DNA from: Compostimonas suwonensis
GTDB taxonomy: Bacteria > Actinomycetota > Actinomycetes > Actinomycetales > Microbacteriaceae
Assembly (NCBI RefSeq): GCF_002797855.1
Contig: NZ_PGFB01000001.1
Location: 620,001 to 684,000 of the forward strand
Direction: 5' to 3'
Length of the DNA: 64,000 bases
Shown: piece by piece, positions 46,101-53,786 of the stretch
How positions within the stretch are numbered: the stretch's first letter is position 1
Layout: each line of letters opens with the position of its first letter
The notes under the pieces: generated by a model
What the model saw: only the letters and a program-made list of their open reading frames with translations
Told to the model about the DNA's origin: nothing
Database searches by the model: none
Position numbers and translations under genes: made by a program

Positions 46101-47732
46101 ATGAAAAAACTACTGTTGAGAGGCCTCTACTGCGGCCTCTTCGTCGGGGGGCTGTCGCTTCTCGGCGCGGGCGTGGCGAATGCCGCGGAGTCGTCGGGAG
46201 ACGACGCGATCCTCTCGGGAAGCCAGGCCGGCCTCTCGGTGACGATTCCCATCGACCTGGGCGGCAACGCCATCAGCCTGCTGGGCGACTCGGAGTCGAG
46301 CGACTCCGAGATCGCCGAGCCGCAGCCCGCAGCATCCGCACCCGCGGCGGCGCCGGAGACCTCCGGCGACGACTCGGTCGGCTCGGGCTCGCAGGCGATC
46401 GTGGATGTCGAGATCCCCATCGATCTCGGCGGCAACGCGATCAGCCTCCTCGGCGACTCGTCGAGCTCCGGCTCGACGGTGGCCGGTGAGGATCCCGCTC
46501 CCGCAGCCGAGCCGGCGGCCCCGACGGCCCCGACCACCGGAGGCGACGACTCGCTCCTGGGCGGGACGCAGGGGATCGTCGACATCGGGGTTCCGGTGAA
46601 CCTCGGCGGCACCGCGATCTCGCTGATCGGGGACTCCTCCTCGGAGGGCTCGGCCGTGGCATCCGGCTCGGGCGGCTCGGGCGCACCGACGACCTCGGGT
46701 GACGACGGCATCGCGGGCGGCACGCAGCTGCTCCCGGTCGTCGACGTTCCGGTCACGGTGGGCGGCACCGCGATCTCGCTGATCGGGGACTCCTCCTCGG
46801 AGGGCTCGGCCGTGCAGCCGGGTTCGGGCGCGGCGACGGGCTCGGGCTCGGGCGGCGCGGCGACGTCGGGTGACGACGCCGTGCTCGGCGGCACACAGAT
46901 CGGCGGCGGTGCCGGCATCCCGGTGACCGTCGGCGGCAACGCCGTCTCGCTCGTCGGGGACTCCTCGTCGAGCGATTCGGCCGTCGGCGGCGGCTCGGCC
47001 GGAACGGGAACCGGCGCGGATGCCGGTGGCGCGGCGACCTCGGGTGACGACGGGGTTCTCGGCGGCACCCAGATCGCTCCCGTCGTGGGCCTGCCGGTGA
47101 CGGTGGGCGGCAACGCGATCTCGGTCGTGGGCGACTCGTCGTCCGACGGCTCGAGCGTCGAGCCGGGCACCGTCGGCGGCCCGCTCGGCGGGACCACCGG
47201 CGGGGACGACGGCCTCCTCGGCGGCACGCAGCTGCTCCCCGTCGTGGGCCTGCCGATCACGGTCGGCGGCAACGCGATCTCCGTGATCGGCGACAGCGAC
47301 ACGGGCGGATCGACCACCACGCCGGGCGAGCCCGGTGAGCCGGGCGAGCCCGGTGAGCCGGGAGACCCGGGAGACCCTGGAGACCCTGGAGATCCTGGTG
47401 ATCCTGGTGATCCTGGTGATCCTGGTGATCCTGGTGACCCTGGGGACCCCGGAACCCCTGGTGATCCTGGGGACCCCGGGACTCCCGGTGACCCCGGGAC
47501 TCCTGGTGACCCCGGCACCCCGGGAACCCCCGGCGACCCGGCCGCTCCGGCCGGTGATGGTGACGTCGTGGTGATCTCGAACGCGGCCGACTCCGGCTCG
47601 TCGTCCGAGGTGCTCGCCGAGACCGGAGTTCCGGCGACTCCCGCCCTGGGCGCCGTCGCACTCCTGCTGCTGCTCGGCTTCGCCTTCGTGGCGCTCGCTC
47701 GACGCACCCGCACGGGGCGCAGCCACCGCTAG
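46101..47732 (+). CDS. Sortase-anchored protein with seven chaplin-like repeats and collagen-like stalk
   Basis: 543 residues. A signal peptide (MKKLLLRGLYCGLFVGGLSLLGAGVANA) precedes seven repeats of about 50-58 residues, each SGDDxxLGGTQ...VPVTVGGNAISLIGDSSS. This matches the chaplin fold pattern of Streptomyces (SGN...VPVxVCGNxVxVIG) but with GGN in place of CGN, so no disulfide. Next come about 80 residues of GEPGDPGDPG collagen-like triplets, then LAETG, a TM helix and RRTRTGRSHR, a sortase signal. It resembles a long chaplin such as ChpA-C in plan. Hydrophobin-like surface coating is inferred. Confidence 0.82.
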   Translation: MKKLLLRGLYCGLFVGGLSLLGAGVANAAESSGDDAILSGSQAGLSVTIPIDLGGNAISLLGDSESSDSEIAEPQPAASAPAAAPETSGDDSVGSGSQAIVDVEIPIDLGGNAISLLGDSSSSGSTVAGEDPAPAAEPAAPTAPTTGGDDSLLGGTQGIVDIGVPVNLGGTAISLIGDSSSEGSAVASGSGGSGAPTTSGDDGIAGGTQLLPVVDVPVTVGGTAISLIGDSSSEGSAVQPGSGAATGSGSGGAATSGDDAVLGGTQIGGGAGIPVTVGGNAVSLVGDSSSSDSAVGGGSAGTGTGADAGGAATSGDDGVLGGTQIAPVVGLPVTVGGNAISVVGDSSSDGSSVEPGTVGGPLGGTTGGDDGLLGGTQLLPVVGLPITVGGNAISVIGDSDTGGSTTTPGEPGEPGEPGEPGDPGDPGDPGDPGDPGDPGDPGDPGDPGDPGTPGDPGDPGTPGDPGTPGDPGTPGTPGDPAAPAGDGDVVVISNAADSGSSSEVLAETGVPATPALGAVALLLLLGFAFVALARRTRTGRSHR

Positions 47733-47850
47733 GAGCGAATACCCGCTGGCCGGGTCCGTCGGCTGATCCCGACGGGCCCGGCCCGGCCTGCGTGCATGGC
47801 GGGCACCCGCCTCCGCCCCTGCCCTCCGCCGAGGTCGTCCTCCTCTCGAG

Positions 47851-47908
47851 CGCGGGTTTGTTGCCGGGCGACGAGCGTCGGTGGGCCGCGGTCGCGAACA
47901 AGCCCGCG
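47851..47908. repeat. GTTTGTT hairpin element, copy 3
   Basis: The GCGGGTTTGTT arm faces AACAAGCCCGC; the inner GCGAC pairs with GTCGC. The loop begins GAGCGTCGG. Aligns with copies 1 and 2 over 56 nt, including the GCGACGAGC word. Confidence 0.75.
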
Positions 47909-48007
47909 GTCGATACCTGTGCTCGCGGAGGAGGCCGTGCTCAGTCCCCGGTGCTCGGCGCTGAGGATCGCGACTCCCCGGGGCGGGCCACGTCGCGGGA
48001 TGCCGAG

Positions 48008-48066
48008 CGGGGGTTTGTTGCTGAGCGACGAGCCTCGATGGGCCGCGGTCGCGAACAAACCCGCGG
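48008..48066. repeat. GTTTGTT hairpin element, copy 4
   Basis: The left arm GGGTTTGTTGCTGAGCGAC and right arm GTCGCGAACAAACCC pair imperfectly. It is the second tandem unit, with the inner mismatches of copy 3 and an AACAAAC outer arm. Confidence 0.75.
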
Positions 48067-48165
48067 TCGGATATCTGTGCTCGCGGAGGAGGCCGTGCTC
48101 AGTCCCCGGTGTTGGGTGCTGAGGATCGTGTCTCCCCGGGGCGGGCCACGTCGCGGGATGCCGAG

Positions 48166-48224
48166 CGTGGGTTTGTTGCCGGGCGACGAGCGCCGGTGGG
48201 CCGCGGTCGCGAACAAACCCGCGG
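48166..48224. repeat. GTTTGTT hairpin element, copy 5
   Basis: The left arm GGGTTTGTTGCCGGGCGAC and right arm GTCGCGAACAAACCC enclose the loop GAGCGCCGGTGGGCCGCG. Third tandem unit. Confidence 0.75.
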
Positions 48225-48312
48225 TCGCGAGAAAAGCGGCGGTCGCGAACAAACCCGCGGTCGCGAGAAAAGCCGCGGTCGCGAACGGACGCCGCACGCG
48301 GCGGCTTCGGCG

Positions 48313-49008
48313 CTAGAGCGAGGCGAGCAGCTGCGTGAGCAGCGAGTGGGCGATGCGCCCGGCCTTCTCGTCGTCGCCCGCGACGACCGCGAGCACGAGC
48401 TCGTCGTGCTCCTCGTTGTGGTCGTTCTCGCCGTGCACGATGTTGCTCTCGATCTCCTCCCGCATCGTGTCGACGAGGCTGTCGTAGACCTCGAGGTAGA
48501 GCGGGTTGTGCGCCGCGACGACGATCGCGCGGTGCAGCGCCAGATCGGCCGCGACCTGCTCGTTCACCGCGCCGGTGCGCCAGGCCGTGCGCCGGCGCTC
48601 GGCGGCCGCGGTCAGCAGCTCGACGTCGGCGGAGTCGCGCCGACGGGCCGCGAGCGAGGAGGCCGTGACATCCAGCGCCTGACGCAGCTCGAGGATGTCG
48701 CGGCGCTGGGCCGGCCCGATGTGCTTGGCGAGCGCGCTGCCGAGGCTCGAGGTCGCGGTGACGTAGGTTCCGGAGCCCTGGCGGCGCTCGAGCAGGCCGT
48801 CGTAGACGAGGGCCTGGACGGCTTCGCGCACGGTGTTGCGGCCCGTGCCGGTCATCTCGGCGAGCTCGCCCTCTGTGGGGATCTTCGCGCCGACCGTCCA
48901 CTCCCCGGCGGTGATCTTGGCGCGCAGCTCTTCGGTGACCTGACCGATGAGCCCGACCCTGCGCACGGCGTGCAGGCGTCCGTTCCGATCGGGGCTTGGC
49001 ATATTCAT
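48313..49008 (-). CDS. FadR/GntR-family regulator (FCD type)
   Basis: 231 residues. The GntR HTH is at ~18-75 (GLIGQVTEELRAKITAGEWTVGAKIPTEGELAEMTGTGRNTVREAVQALVYDGLLERRQGSGTYV). The FCD ligand domain has the metal-binding region RRDILELRQALDVTAS, then DLALHRAIVVAAHN and EEHDELVLAV, typical of organic-acid-binding FadR-type repressors. It is divergent from an MFS gene 111 bp away, its probable target. Confidence 0.92.
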   Translation of the reverse strand: MNMPSPDRNGRLHAVRRVGLIGQVTEELRAKITAGEWTVGAKIPTEGELAEMTGTGRNTVREAVQALVYDGLLERRQGSGTYVTATSSLGSALAKHIGPAQRRDILELRQALDVTASSLAARRRDSADVELLTAAAERRRTAWRTGAVNEQVAADLALHRAIVVAAHNPLYLEVYDSLVDTMREEIESNIVHGENDHNEEHDELVLAVVAGDDEKAGRIAHSLLTQLLASL

Positions 49009-49119
49009 CCGGTCATCCTATGATTTGTTCACCGCTGCGATTGTATTTTCGCAGATCGTCTCCGGCCGGGGGCGAATGCGGTGCAAAGCCCCAGGATACG
49101 AGCAGACGGAGAAGCCTGC

Positions 49120-50400
49120 ATGAGCACGACCACGGACCAGCCCGCCGCCCTCGCGAAGCTCCCGCTGTGGAGGGGCCGTGTGCTCATCGGCCTCGGCATC
49201 GTCTTCGCGGCTTTCAACCTGCGCCTCGCCGTCACCTCCTTCACCCCGCTGCTCGAGACGATCGGCGCCGACATCGGCTTCGACGCCGCGATCGCCGGGG
49301 TGCTCGGCATGATGCCGCCGGCCGCGTTCGCGGTGTTCGGAATCCTGACCCCGCTCGTCGCCCGCCGAACCGGGCTCGAGCGCCTCGCCCTGCTCGCCAT
49401 GGTCATGGCCGGTGTCGGCCTGCTCGCGCGCGCCTTCGTGAGCGACGCGCTCTCGCTCGTGCTGCTCTCGGCCCTCGCGCTCGGTGGCGCGGGCATCGGC
49501 AACGTCGTCATCCCGCCTCTGCTCAAGCGCTACTTCGCCGACCGGGTGGCGACCATGAGCACGATCTACGTGACGCTCCTGCAGCTCGGGGCGCTGCTGC
49601 CCGCCGCCATCGCCGTCCCGCTCGCGAACGAGTTGGGCTGGCGGGCGTCCATCGGCCTGTGGTCGATCGTGGCCTTCGCCGCCGCGCTGCCGTGGATCGG
49701 CGTGCTGCTGAGCCGCCGAGGCGCTCGGGTGCGGGCGGCGCGGGCCGGTGCGACGGCGGATGCCGCGACCGGCGGGCCCGCGACATCCGCCGTTCGCGGC
49801 AGCGCCTGGCGCTCGTCGCTCGCGTGGGGCATGCTCGGCATGTTCTCGATGACCTCGCTCAACACCTACGTCGTCTTCACCTGGCTGCCCGCCGTGCTCT
49901 CGGATGCCGGCCAGACCCCTGAGTTCGGCGGGCTCATGCTGTCGCTCTTCTCGGTGCTCGGGCTCGCCGCCGCGCTCGTGGTGCCCGGCTTCGCGTCGAA
50001 GCTCAGCAACCTGTTCCCCTTCGTCGCGGTGAGCGTGCTGTTCTACGTCGCCGGCTACGCAGGGCTGTTCTTCGCGCCGACCGCGGCACCCGTGCTCTGG
50101 GTGCTGCTCGTGGGCATCGGGCCGTACACCTTCCCGCTCTCGCTCGCGCTCATCAACCTGCGCACCCGCACCCCGGAGGGCTCGGCCGCGCTCTCGGGCT
50201 TCACCCAGGGCGTCGGCTACCTCGTGGCCTGCCTGGGGCCGCTGCTGTTCGGCGTGTTCCGCGAGGCCTCGGGCGGCTGGGGTCTCTCCTTCGCCCTGCT
50301 CGGGGTGTCGCTCGTGATCTTCGTCGTCTCGGCCTGGGCGGCGTGCAAGCCGCGCATGCTCGAGGACGAGTGGATGCCGCGCCCGGCCGTGCGCGGCTGA
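49120..50400 (+). CDS. CynX/NimT-family MFS transporter
   Basis: 426 residues from the ATG at 49120; an in-frame upstream GTG lacks a Shine-Dalgarno. Twelve TM helices with the CynX-type opening LIGLGIVFAAFNLRLAVTSFTPLL are visible, along with PFVAVSVLFYVAGYAGLFF and RTRTPEGSAALSGFTQGVGYL. Relatives transport cyanate, 2-nitroimidazole or other small solutes. The divergent FCD regulator suggests induction by an organic acid or similar small ligand. The spacer (49009-49119) is AT-rich (TTATTTTCGCAG-type), with no clear dyad. Confidence 0.9.
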   Translation: MSTTTDQPAALAKLPLWRGRVLIGLGIVFAAFNLRLAVTSFTPLLETIGADIGFDAAIAGVLGMMPPAAFAVFGILTPLVARRTGLERLALLAMVMAGVGLLARAFVSDALSLVLLSALALGGAGIGNVVIPPLLKRYFADRVATMSTIYVTLLQLGALLPAAIAVPLANELGWRASIGLWSIVAFAAALPWIGVLLSRRGARVRAARAGATADAATGGPATSAVRGSAWRSSLAWGMLGMFSMTSLNTYVVFTWLPAVLSDAGQTPEFGGLMLSLFSVLGLAAALVVPGFASKLSNLFPFVAVSVLFYVAGYAGLFFAPTAAPVLWVLLVGIGPYTFPLSLALINLRTRTPEGSAALSGFTQGVGYLVACLGPLLFGVFREASGGWGLSFALLGVSLVIFVVSAWAACKPRMLEDEWMPRPAVRG

Positions 50401-50458
50401 CAGCACGCACCACGGGGCCGGCGGCACTGTTCCTTCCGGCTCACGCCGTCGTTCCGGC

Positions 50459-51379
50459 TCACGCCGCGCGGCGGTGGTCGTCGAGCACCTCGGCGAGCAC
50501 CCGCCGCGCCTCGGCGACCGTTCGTTCGGCGGCGTCGGCGGGCGCGTCGACCTGGCCGGCGAGGGTGATGAGCGACTTCCAGAGGGCCCAGCCGCGGCCA
50601 CGGGCCCACGTCGCCTCGTCGAGGGCGAGCTCGGCGCGGAAGGCCTCGCGGCTGTCGCCGGTGAGCATGGTCCAGGCGATCGTCGTGTCGCAGGCCGGAT
50701 CGCCGACCCCGGAGCATCCGAAGTCGAGCACGGCGGCGAGACGCCCCTGCCGCACGAGGAGGTTGCCCGCTGCGACGTCGCCGTGGAACCACACGGGCGG
50801 GCCGGCGAAGGGGGAGTCGAGAGCCGCCTGCCACACGGCCCGGGCATCGGCGGGGACCCGGTCGCCCAGAACGGCGAGGGCTCGCCGGGTCTCGTCGTCG
50901 TAGACCTCGAGCGGGGCGCCGCGGAATGCGGAGTGCGCGCCGGCGGCCGGGCCGTCGGAGGCATCGATCGCCCGGAGTGCTCGAAGGAAGCCGGCGAGCT
51001 CGGTGGCGAAGACGAGGGGGTCGCCGAGGGGCGCGATGCTCGCGGGCTCGCCCTCGATCCAGCCGTAGACCGACCAGATGAAGGGGTAGCCCGCGCCGGG
51101 CTCGCCCTGAGCGAGCGGCGCGGGGATCGGCAGAGGCAGCCGGGGCGCGAGCGCGGGCAGCCAGCGGTGCTCCTTCTGCACCTGGGGCACGTAGCCCCGG
51201 CCGCTCGGCAGCCGCACGAGCAGCTCGTCGCCGAGGCGGAAGGTGCGGTTGTCCCATCCGCTGTGCTCGACCGGGCGAACCGGCAGCCCGGCCCAGCGCG
51301 GGAACTGCGACCCGATCAGCCGGGCCACGAGCTCGTCGTCGACCAGGGCGCGGATCTGCTCGTCGCTCATCTCGCTCAT
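50459..51379 (-). CDS. Aminoglycoside phosphotransferase-like kinase
   Basis: 306 residues from the ATG at 51379 (GGAG 5 nt upstream). The APH fold is intact: WDNRTFRLGDELLVRLPSGRGY (N-lobe), EGEPASIAPL, catalytic WFHGDVAAGNLLV, and metal-binding LDFGCSGVGDPACD. Members phosphorylate aminoglycosides, macrolides, sugars or choline-like alcohols. Resistance cannot be inferred from sequence alone. No operon partner is evident. Confidence 0.9.
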   Translation of the reverse strand: MSEMSDEQIRALVDDELVARLIGSQFPRWAGLPVRPVEHSGWDNRTFRLGDELLVRLPSGRGYVPQVQKEHRWLPALAPRLPLPIPAPLAQGEPGAGYPFIWSVYGWIEGEPASIAPLGDPLVFATELAGFLRALRAIDASDGPAAGAHSAFRGAPLEVYDDETRRALAVLGDRVPADARAVWQAALDSPFAGPPVWFHGDVAAGNLLVRQGRLAAVLDFGCSGVGDPACDTTIAWTMLTGDSREAFRAELALDEATWARGRGWALWKSLITLAGQVDAPADAAERTVAEARRVLAEVLDDHRRAA

Positions 51380-51529
51380 CCGCTCCAGTCTGGTCAGCTC
51401 GCCGGCGGCGCGCAAGACAGCGGATGACTCGTGCCCGATCGTGCGGGAGACGCGCGGGGGTGCGGGACGGAGAGCCGAGGCGTAGCGTGGGCGCAGACAT
51501 CCATTCGATGCACGGCTCGGGAGGAAACC

Positions 51530-51754
51530 ATGACCGACATCTCCGGATTTGTGGGGAGCGAGTTCCCCGACGACGCGCGGACCCCGGTCGGGCGGTACGA
51601 CCCGGCCCTCGTGGGAGAGGAGGAGGAGCTCTACCTCGACCGCGACGAGGAGGACGAGGACGCCGCGCCGTTCCCCTCGGACGAGCTGAACAACCTGGGC
51701 TCGTCGGGCGATGCCGACGGCGACGGCGACGACCCGGACGACGACATCCAGTAG
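51530..51754 (+). CDS. Short acidic protein
   Basis: 74 residues with a strong GGGAGGAAACC Shine-Dalgarno. It is highly acidic: EEEELYLDRDEEDEDAAPF and DADGDGDDPDDDIQ make up half the length. No Cys and no TM. The size and composition resemble small conserved actinobacterial proteins without function. The start and SD are persuasive, and the codon bias agrees. Confidence 0.7.
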   Translation: MTDISGFVGSEFPDDARTPVGRYDPALVGEEEELYLDRDEEDEDAAPFPSDELNNLGSSGDADGDGDDPDDDIQ

Positions 51755-51796
51755 GCACCTGAGTGGTGTGGGAATATCCCCACATCGGAGGTTGTC

Positions 51797-51871
51797 ATGC
51801 CTACTCTCAACGCCCGAAAGCTCCAGGACATAGCGGCGGTGGTCAAGGCCGCGCGGGAAGACGGACGTTGA
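51797..51871 (+). CDS. 24-residue small ORF with strong Shine-Dalgarno
   Basis: MPTLNARKLQDIAAVVKAAREDGR follows a perfect GGAGG 5 nt upstream (CGGAGGTTGTC before ATG). The peptide is a single amphipathic helix with three Lys/Arg-Ala clusters. It lies 42 bp after the acidic protein stop, on the same strand, and may be a microprotein, or the remaining N-terminus of a broken gene. Nothing after the TGA reads as its continuation in any frame that I recognise. Confidence 0.45.
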   Translation: MPTLNARKLQDIAAVVKAAREDGR

Positions 51872-51911
51872 GTCGTTGTTGCGGCATGGCGCTCCATCCG
51901 GTGCTTTGACC

Positions 51912-52736
51912 TCAGTAGTCGACCGAGCGGCCGAGCTCGGCCCAGCGCCTGTCCTCGTCGGCGAGCCTCTGCATGCCGGCGGCGATCATGTCCACGGCGT
52001 CGCGCCCGAGCGCGAGGTGCAGGGGCGGCTCGTCCATCGCGGCGACCTCGATGAGCACCCGCGCGACCTTGGCCGGGTCGATCGGCTCGCTTCCGTTGAC
52101 CTCGCGCAGGTGCCGCGCGAGCGCGCCGACGGTCGCGTCGTAGCGCTCGGCGAAGGCGGGGATCTCCATCGAGGAGCCGGCCCAGTCGGTGCGCATCGCA
52201 CCCGGCTCGGCGAGCGTGACCTTCACGCCGAGGGAGGCGGTCTCGGCGGCGAGCACTCCGGAGAAGCCCTCGACCGCGAACTTGGCGCTCTGGTAGGCGG
52301 CGATGCCGGGCGCGTTGAAGCGGCCGCCGATCGAGGTCACCTGGATGAAACGACCGGAGCCGCGCTCGACGAAGTGCGGGAGGGCCGCCTTCGTGACGTG
52401 CACGGTGCCGTAGAAGACGGCATCCATCTGGGCTCGGAAGTCGTCGAGGTCGACCTCTTCGATGGGCGCGATATTCGCGTAGCCCGCGTTGTTGACGACG
52501 ACGTCGAGGTGGCCGAAGCGGGTGATCGCGGCCTGCACGGCCTCGTCGGCCCGTGCTCGGTCGGTGACGTCGAGGGGCAGCACGAGCATCCGTTCGCCGT
52601 GGCGTTCGGCGAGCTCGGAGAGCGAGGCTGTGCTGCGCGCGGTCGCGACGACCCGGTGGCCGGCGGCGAGGGCCTCCTCGACGACCGCGCGACCGAGACC
52701 GCGGGAGGAGCCGGTGACGAACCAGACCTGAGACAT
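51912..52736 (-). CDS. Short-chain dehydrogenase/reductase
   Basis: 274 residues from MSQVWFVTGSSRGLG, with SD AAGGAAAC. The SDR pattern is complete: TGSSRGLG at 8-15, NNAG at 82-85, catalytic Ser135, Tyr148 and Lys152 (YQSAK). The C-terminal 60 residues are longer than a minimal SDR and helical. It likely oxidises or reduces an alcohol or keto substrate using NADP. The divergent TetR regulator and shared AACAGTTAG repeats indicate control of this gene. Confidence 0.94.
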   Translation of the reverse strand: MSQVWFVTGSSRGLGRAVVEEALAAGHRVVATARSTASLSELAERHGERMLVLPLDVTDRARADEAVQAAITRFGHLDVVVNNAGYANIAPIEEVDLDDFRAQMDAVFYGTVHVTKAALPHFVERGSGRFIQVTSIGGRFNAPGIAAYQSAKFAVEGFSGVLAAETASLGVKVTLAEPGAMRTDWAGSSMEIPAFAERYDATVGALARHLREVNGSEPIDPAKVARVLIEVAAMDEPPLHLALGRDAVDMIAAGMQRLADEDRRWAELGRSVDY

Positions 52737-52754
52737 GTTTCCTTCTTTCAAACG

Positions 52755-52818
52755 AACAGTTAGTTAGGTGTCTGCTCAGTACAGCACGAACGTCGCCCCT
52801 AATCAACTAAACAGTTAG
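52755..52818. promoter_or_regulatory. AACAGTTAG repeats between SDR and TetR genes
   Basis: AACAGTTAG occurs at 52755-52763 and 52810-52818. The second is part of the dyad CTAA-ACAG-TTAG (52807-52818), 15 bp before the tetR ATG. The first is 19 bp before the SDR start. This arrangement fits a TetR dimer controlling both directions. Confidence 0.65.
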
Positions 52819-52832
52819 GTTAGAATCGTTCC

Positions 52833-53387
52833 ATGGCACGAGACTCGCAGGAGACCAGACGACGGCTGCTGGATGCCGCAACCCGCGAGTTCGCCGAGCG
52901 CGGCATCGCCGGGGCTCGCGTCGACCGCATCGCCGACTCCGCCGGGGTCAACAAGTCGCTCATCTACACCTACTTCGGCAACAAGGACGGCCTCTTTGAC
53001 GCCGTCTTCAGCGCGATGATCGACAACACCGTGAGCGAGGCGCCCTTCGACGCGATGGACGTGCCCGGCTACGCGGGCAGGCTCTTCGACCAGTACCTCG
53101 AGCGCCCCGAGGTGCTGCGTCTTGCCGTCTGGGATCGGCTGGAGCGCGACGGCGTCGGGGGCGAGCTGGGCCGGGAGGTCACGGCGCGCAAGCTCGCGTC
53201 GATCGAGGCCGCCCAGGCGGCGGGTGCACTCACCTCGAAGCTCGAGCCGGAAGAGCTGCTCGGCGTCGTCACGTCGATCGTCGGCATGACGACGCTCGCG
53301 ACCCCGCGGGTGCGCGAGCTCGACGACGAGCAGCGGGCCGTGCTGCGGGCGAAGATCGTGAAGGCGGTCACCGTCGCGCTCGACTGA
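52833..53387 (+). CDS. TetR-family regulator
   Basis: 184 residues. HTH at ~9-55: TRRRLLDAATREFAERGIAGARVDRIADSAGVNKSLIYTYFGNKDGLFDAVF. The C-terminal ligand domain is short and all-helical, of the TetR_C type ending PRVRELDDEQRAVLRAKIVKAVTVALD. It is divergent from the SDR and probably represses it. Transcription ends at a hairpin 10 bp after the stop. Confidence 0.94.
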   Translation: MARDSQETRRRLLDAATREFAERGIAGARVDRIADSAGVNKSLIYTYFGNKDGLFDAVFSAMIDNTVSEAPFDAMDVPGYAGRLFDQYLERPEVLRLAVWDRLERDGVGGELGREVTARKLASIEAAQAAGALTSKLEPEELLGVVTSIVGMTTLATPRVRELDDEQRAVLRAKIVKAVTVALD

Positions 53388-53396
53388 GCGGCGCGC

Positions 53397-53423
53397 TCCC
53401 CGAGCGCAGAACGCGCTCGGGGA
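53397..53423. terminator. Hairpin between convergent genes
   Basis: TCCCCGAGCGC (53397-53407) pairs perfectly with GCGCTCGGGGA (53413-53423) around AGAAC. It lies between the tetR stop and the stop of the convergent small basic gene. Confidence 0.8.
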
Positions 53424-53440
53424 ACGCTGGGCGATACGGT

Positions 53441-53584
53441 CTAGCGCTTCTTCGCGTTGGCGCTCGAGACGATGCTGCTGTCGTTCGATGCGGTGTCGCT
53501 CTTCGCCTTCTTGTCGGCGCGCTTCTCTTTGAGTGAACGTGCCGCCGGTTTCGCGACTGCTTTTCGTGCTGATTTTTCGGCCAT
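53441..53584 (-). CDS. Small basic protein
   Basis: 47 residues from MAEKSARKAVAKPAARSLKEKRADKKAKSD, with GGGAG 5 nt before the ATG. About one third is Lys/Arg. It ends ANAKKR. Similar short proteins with the KEKRAxKKAK pattern are widespread in Microbacteriaceae and their relatives and have no known function; a nucleic-acid or ribosome association is possible. Confidence 0.65.
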   Translation of the reverse strand: MAEKSARKAVAKPAARSLKEKRADKKAKSDTASNDSSIVSSANAKKR

Positions 53585-53736
53585 GATGCTCCCATCGTCG
53601 AGAGTCCGAGTGGCTCTGTGGCTCCTGACGCTACGCAGTTCCGAGCGCAAAGTCTCTTCGTGTGGCCTTTTGGGGGCAGATTGGTCGGAAAGTCGCCTCT
53701 AGAGCCGCGGGTGCCGGCCGATCCGCTCGCCGGGCG

Positions 53737-53782
53737 GGGCCACGCCGCTCGTTGACCGAGGGCCACGCCGCTCGCCGACCGA
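53737..53782. repeat. Two 23-bp direct repeats
   Basis: GGGCCACGCCGCTCGTTGACCGA (in part) at 53737-53759 and its near copy at 53760-53782 adjoin the 3' end of the GntR gene. A third, shortened unit leads into it. Confidence 0.55.
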
Positions 53783-53786
53783 GGGG

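Larger units (their letters stand above)
47733..48312. repeat. 580-bp spacer with a 157-158 bp tandem repeat and three hairpin elements
   Basis: The block 47854-48012 recurs at 48011-48169 and begins a third time at 48169. Each unit has a hairpin element (GGGTTTGTTG ... CGAACAAACCC) plus about 98 bp including CTCGCGGAGGAGGCCGTGCTC. The end decays into GTCGCGAGAAAAGC copies (48224-48290). Both flanking genes read toward the spacer, so the hairpins can act as terminators. No gene is visible. Confidence 0.8.

Noticed and set aside
47849-48300. CRISPR-like array (regular repeats with spacers)
   Set aside because: Units are 157-158 bp and the intervening sequences are also repeats, not unique spacers. 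No cas gene is present.
50459-51379. Dedicated antibiotic-resistance gene
   Set aside because: The APH fold is clear, but many members phosphorylate metabolites. There is no resistance-island context.
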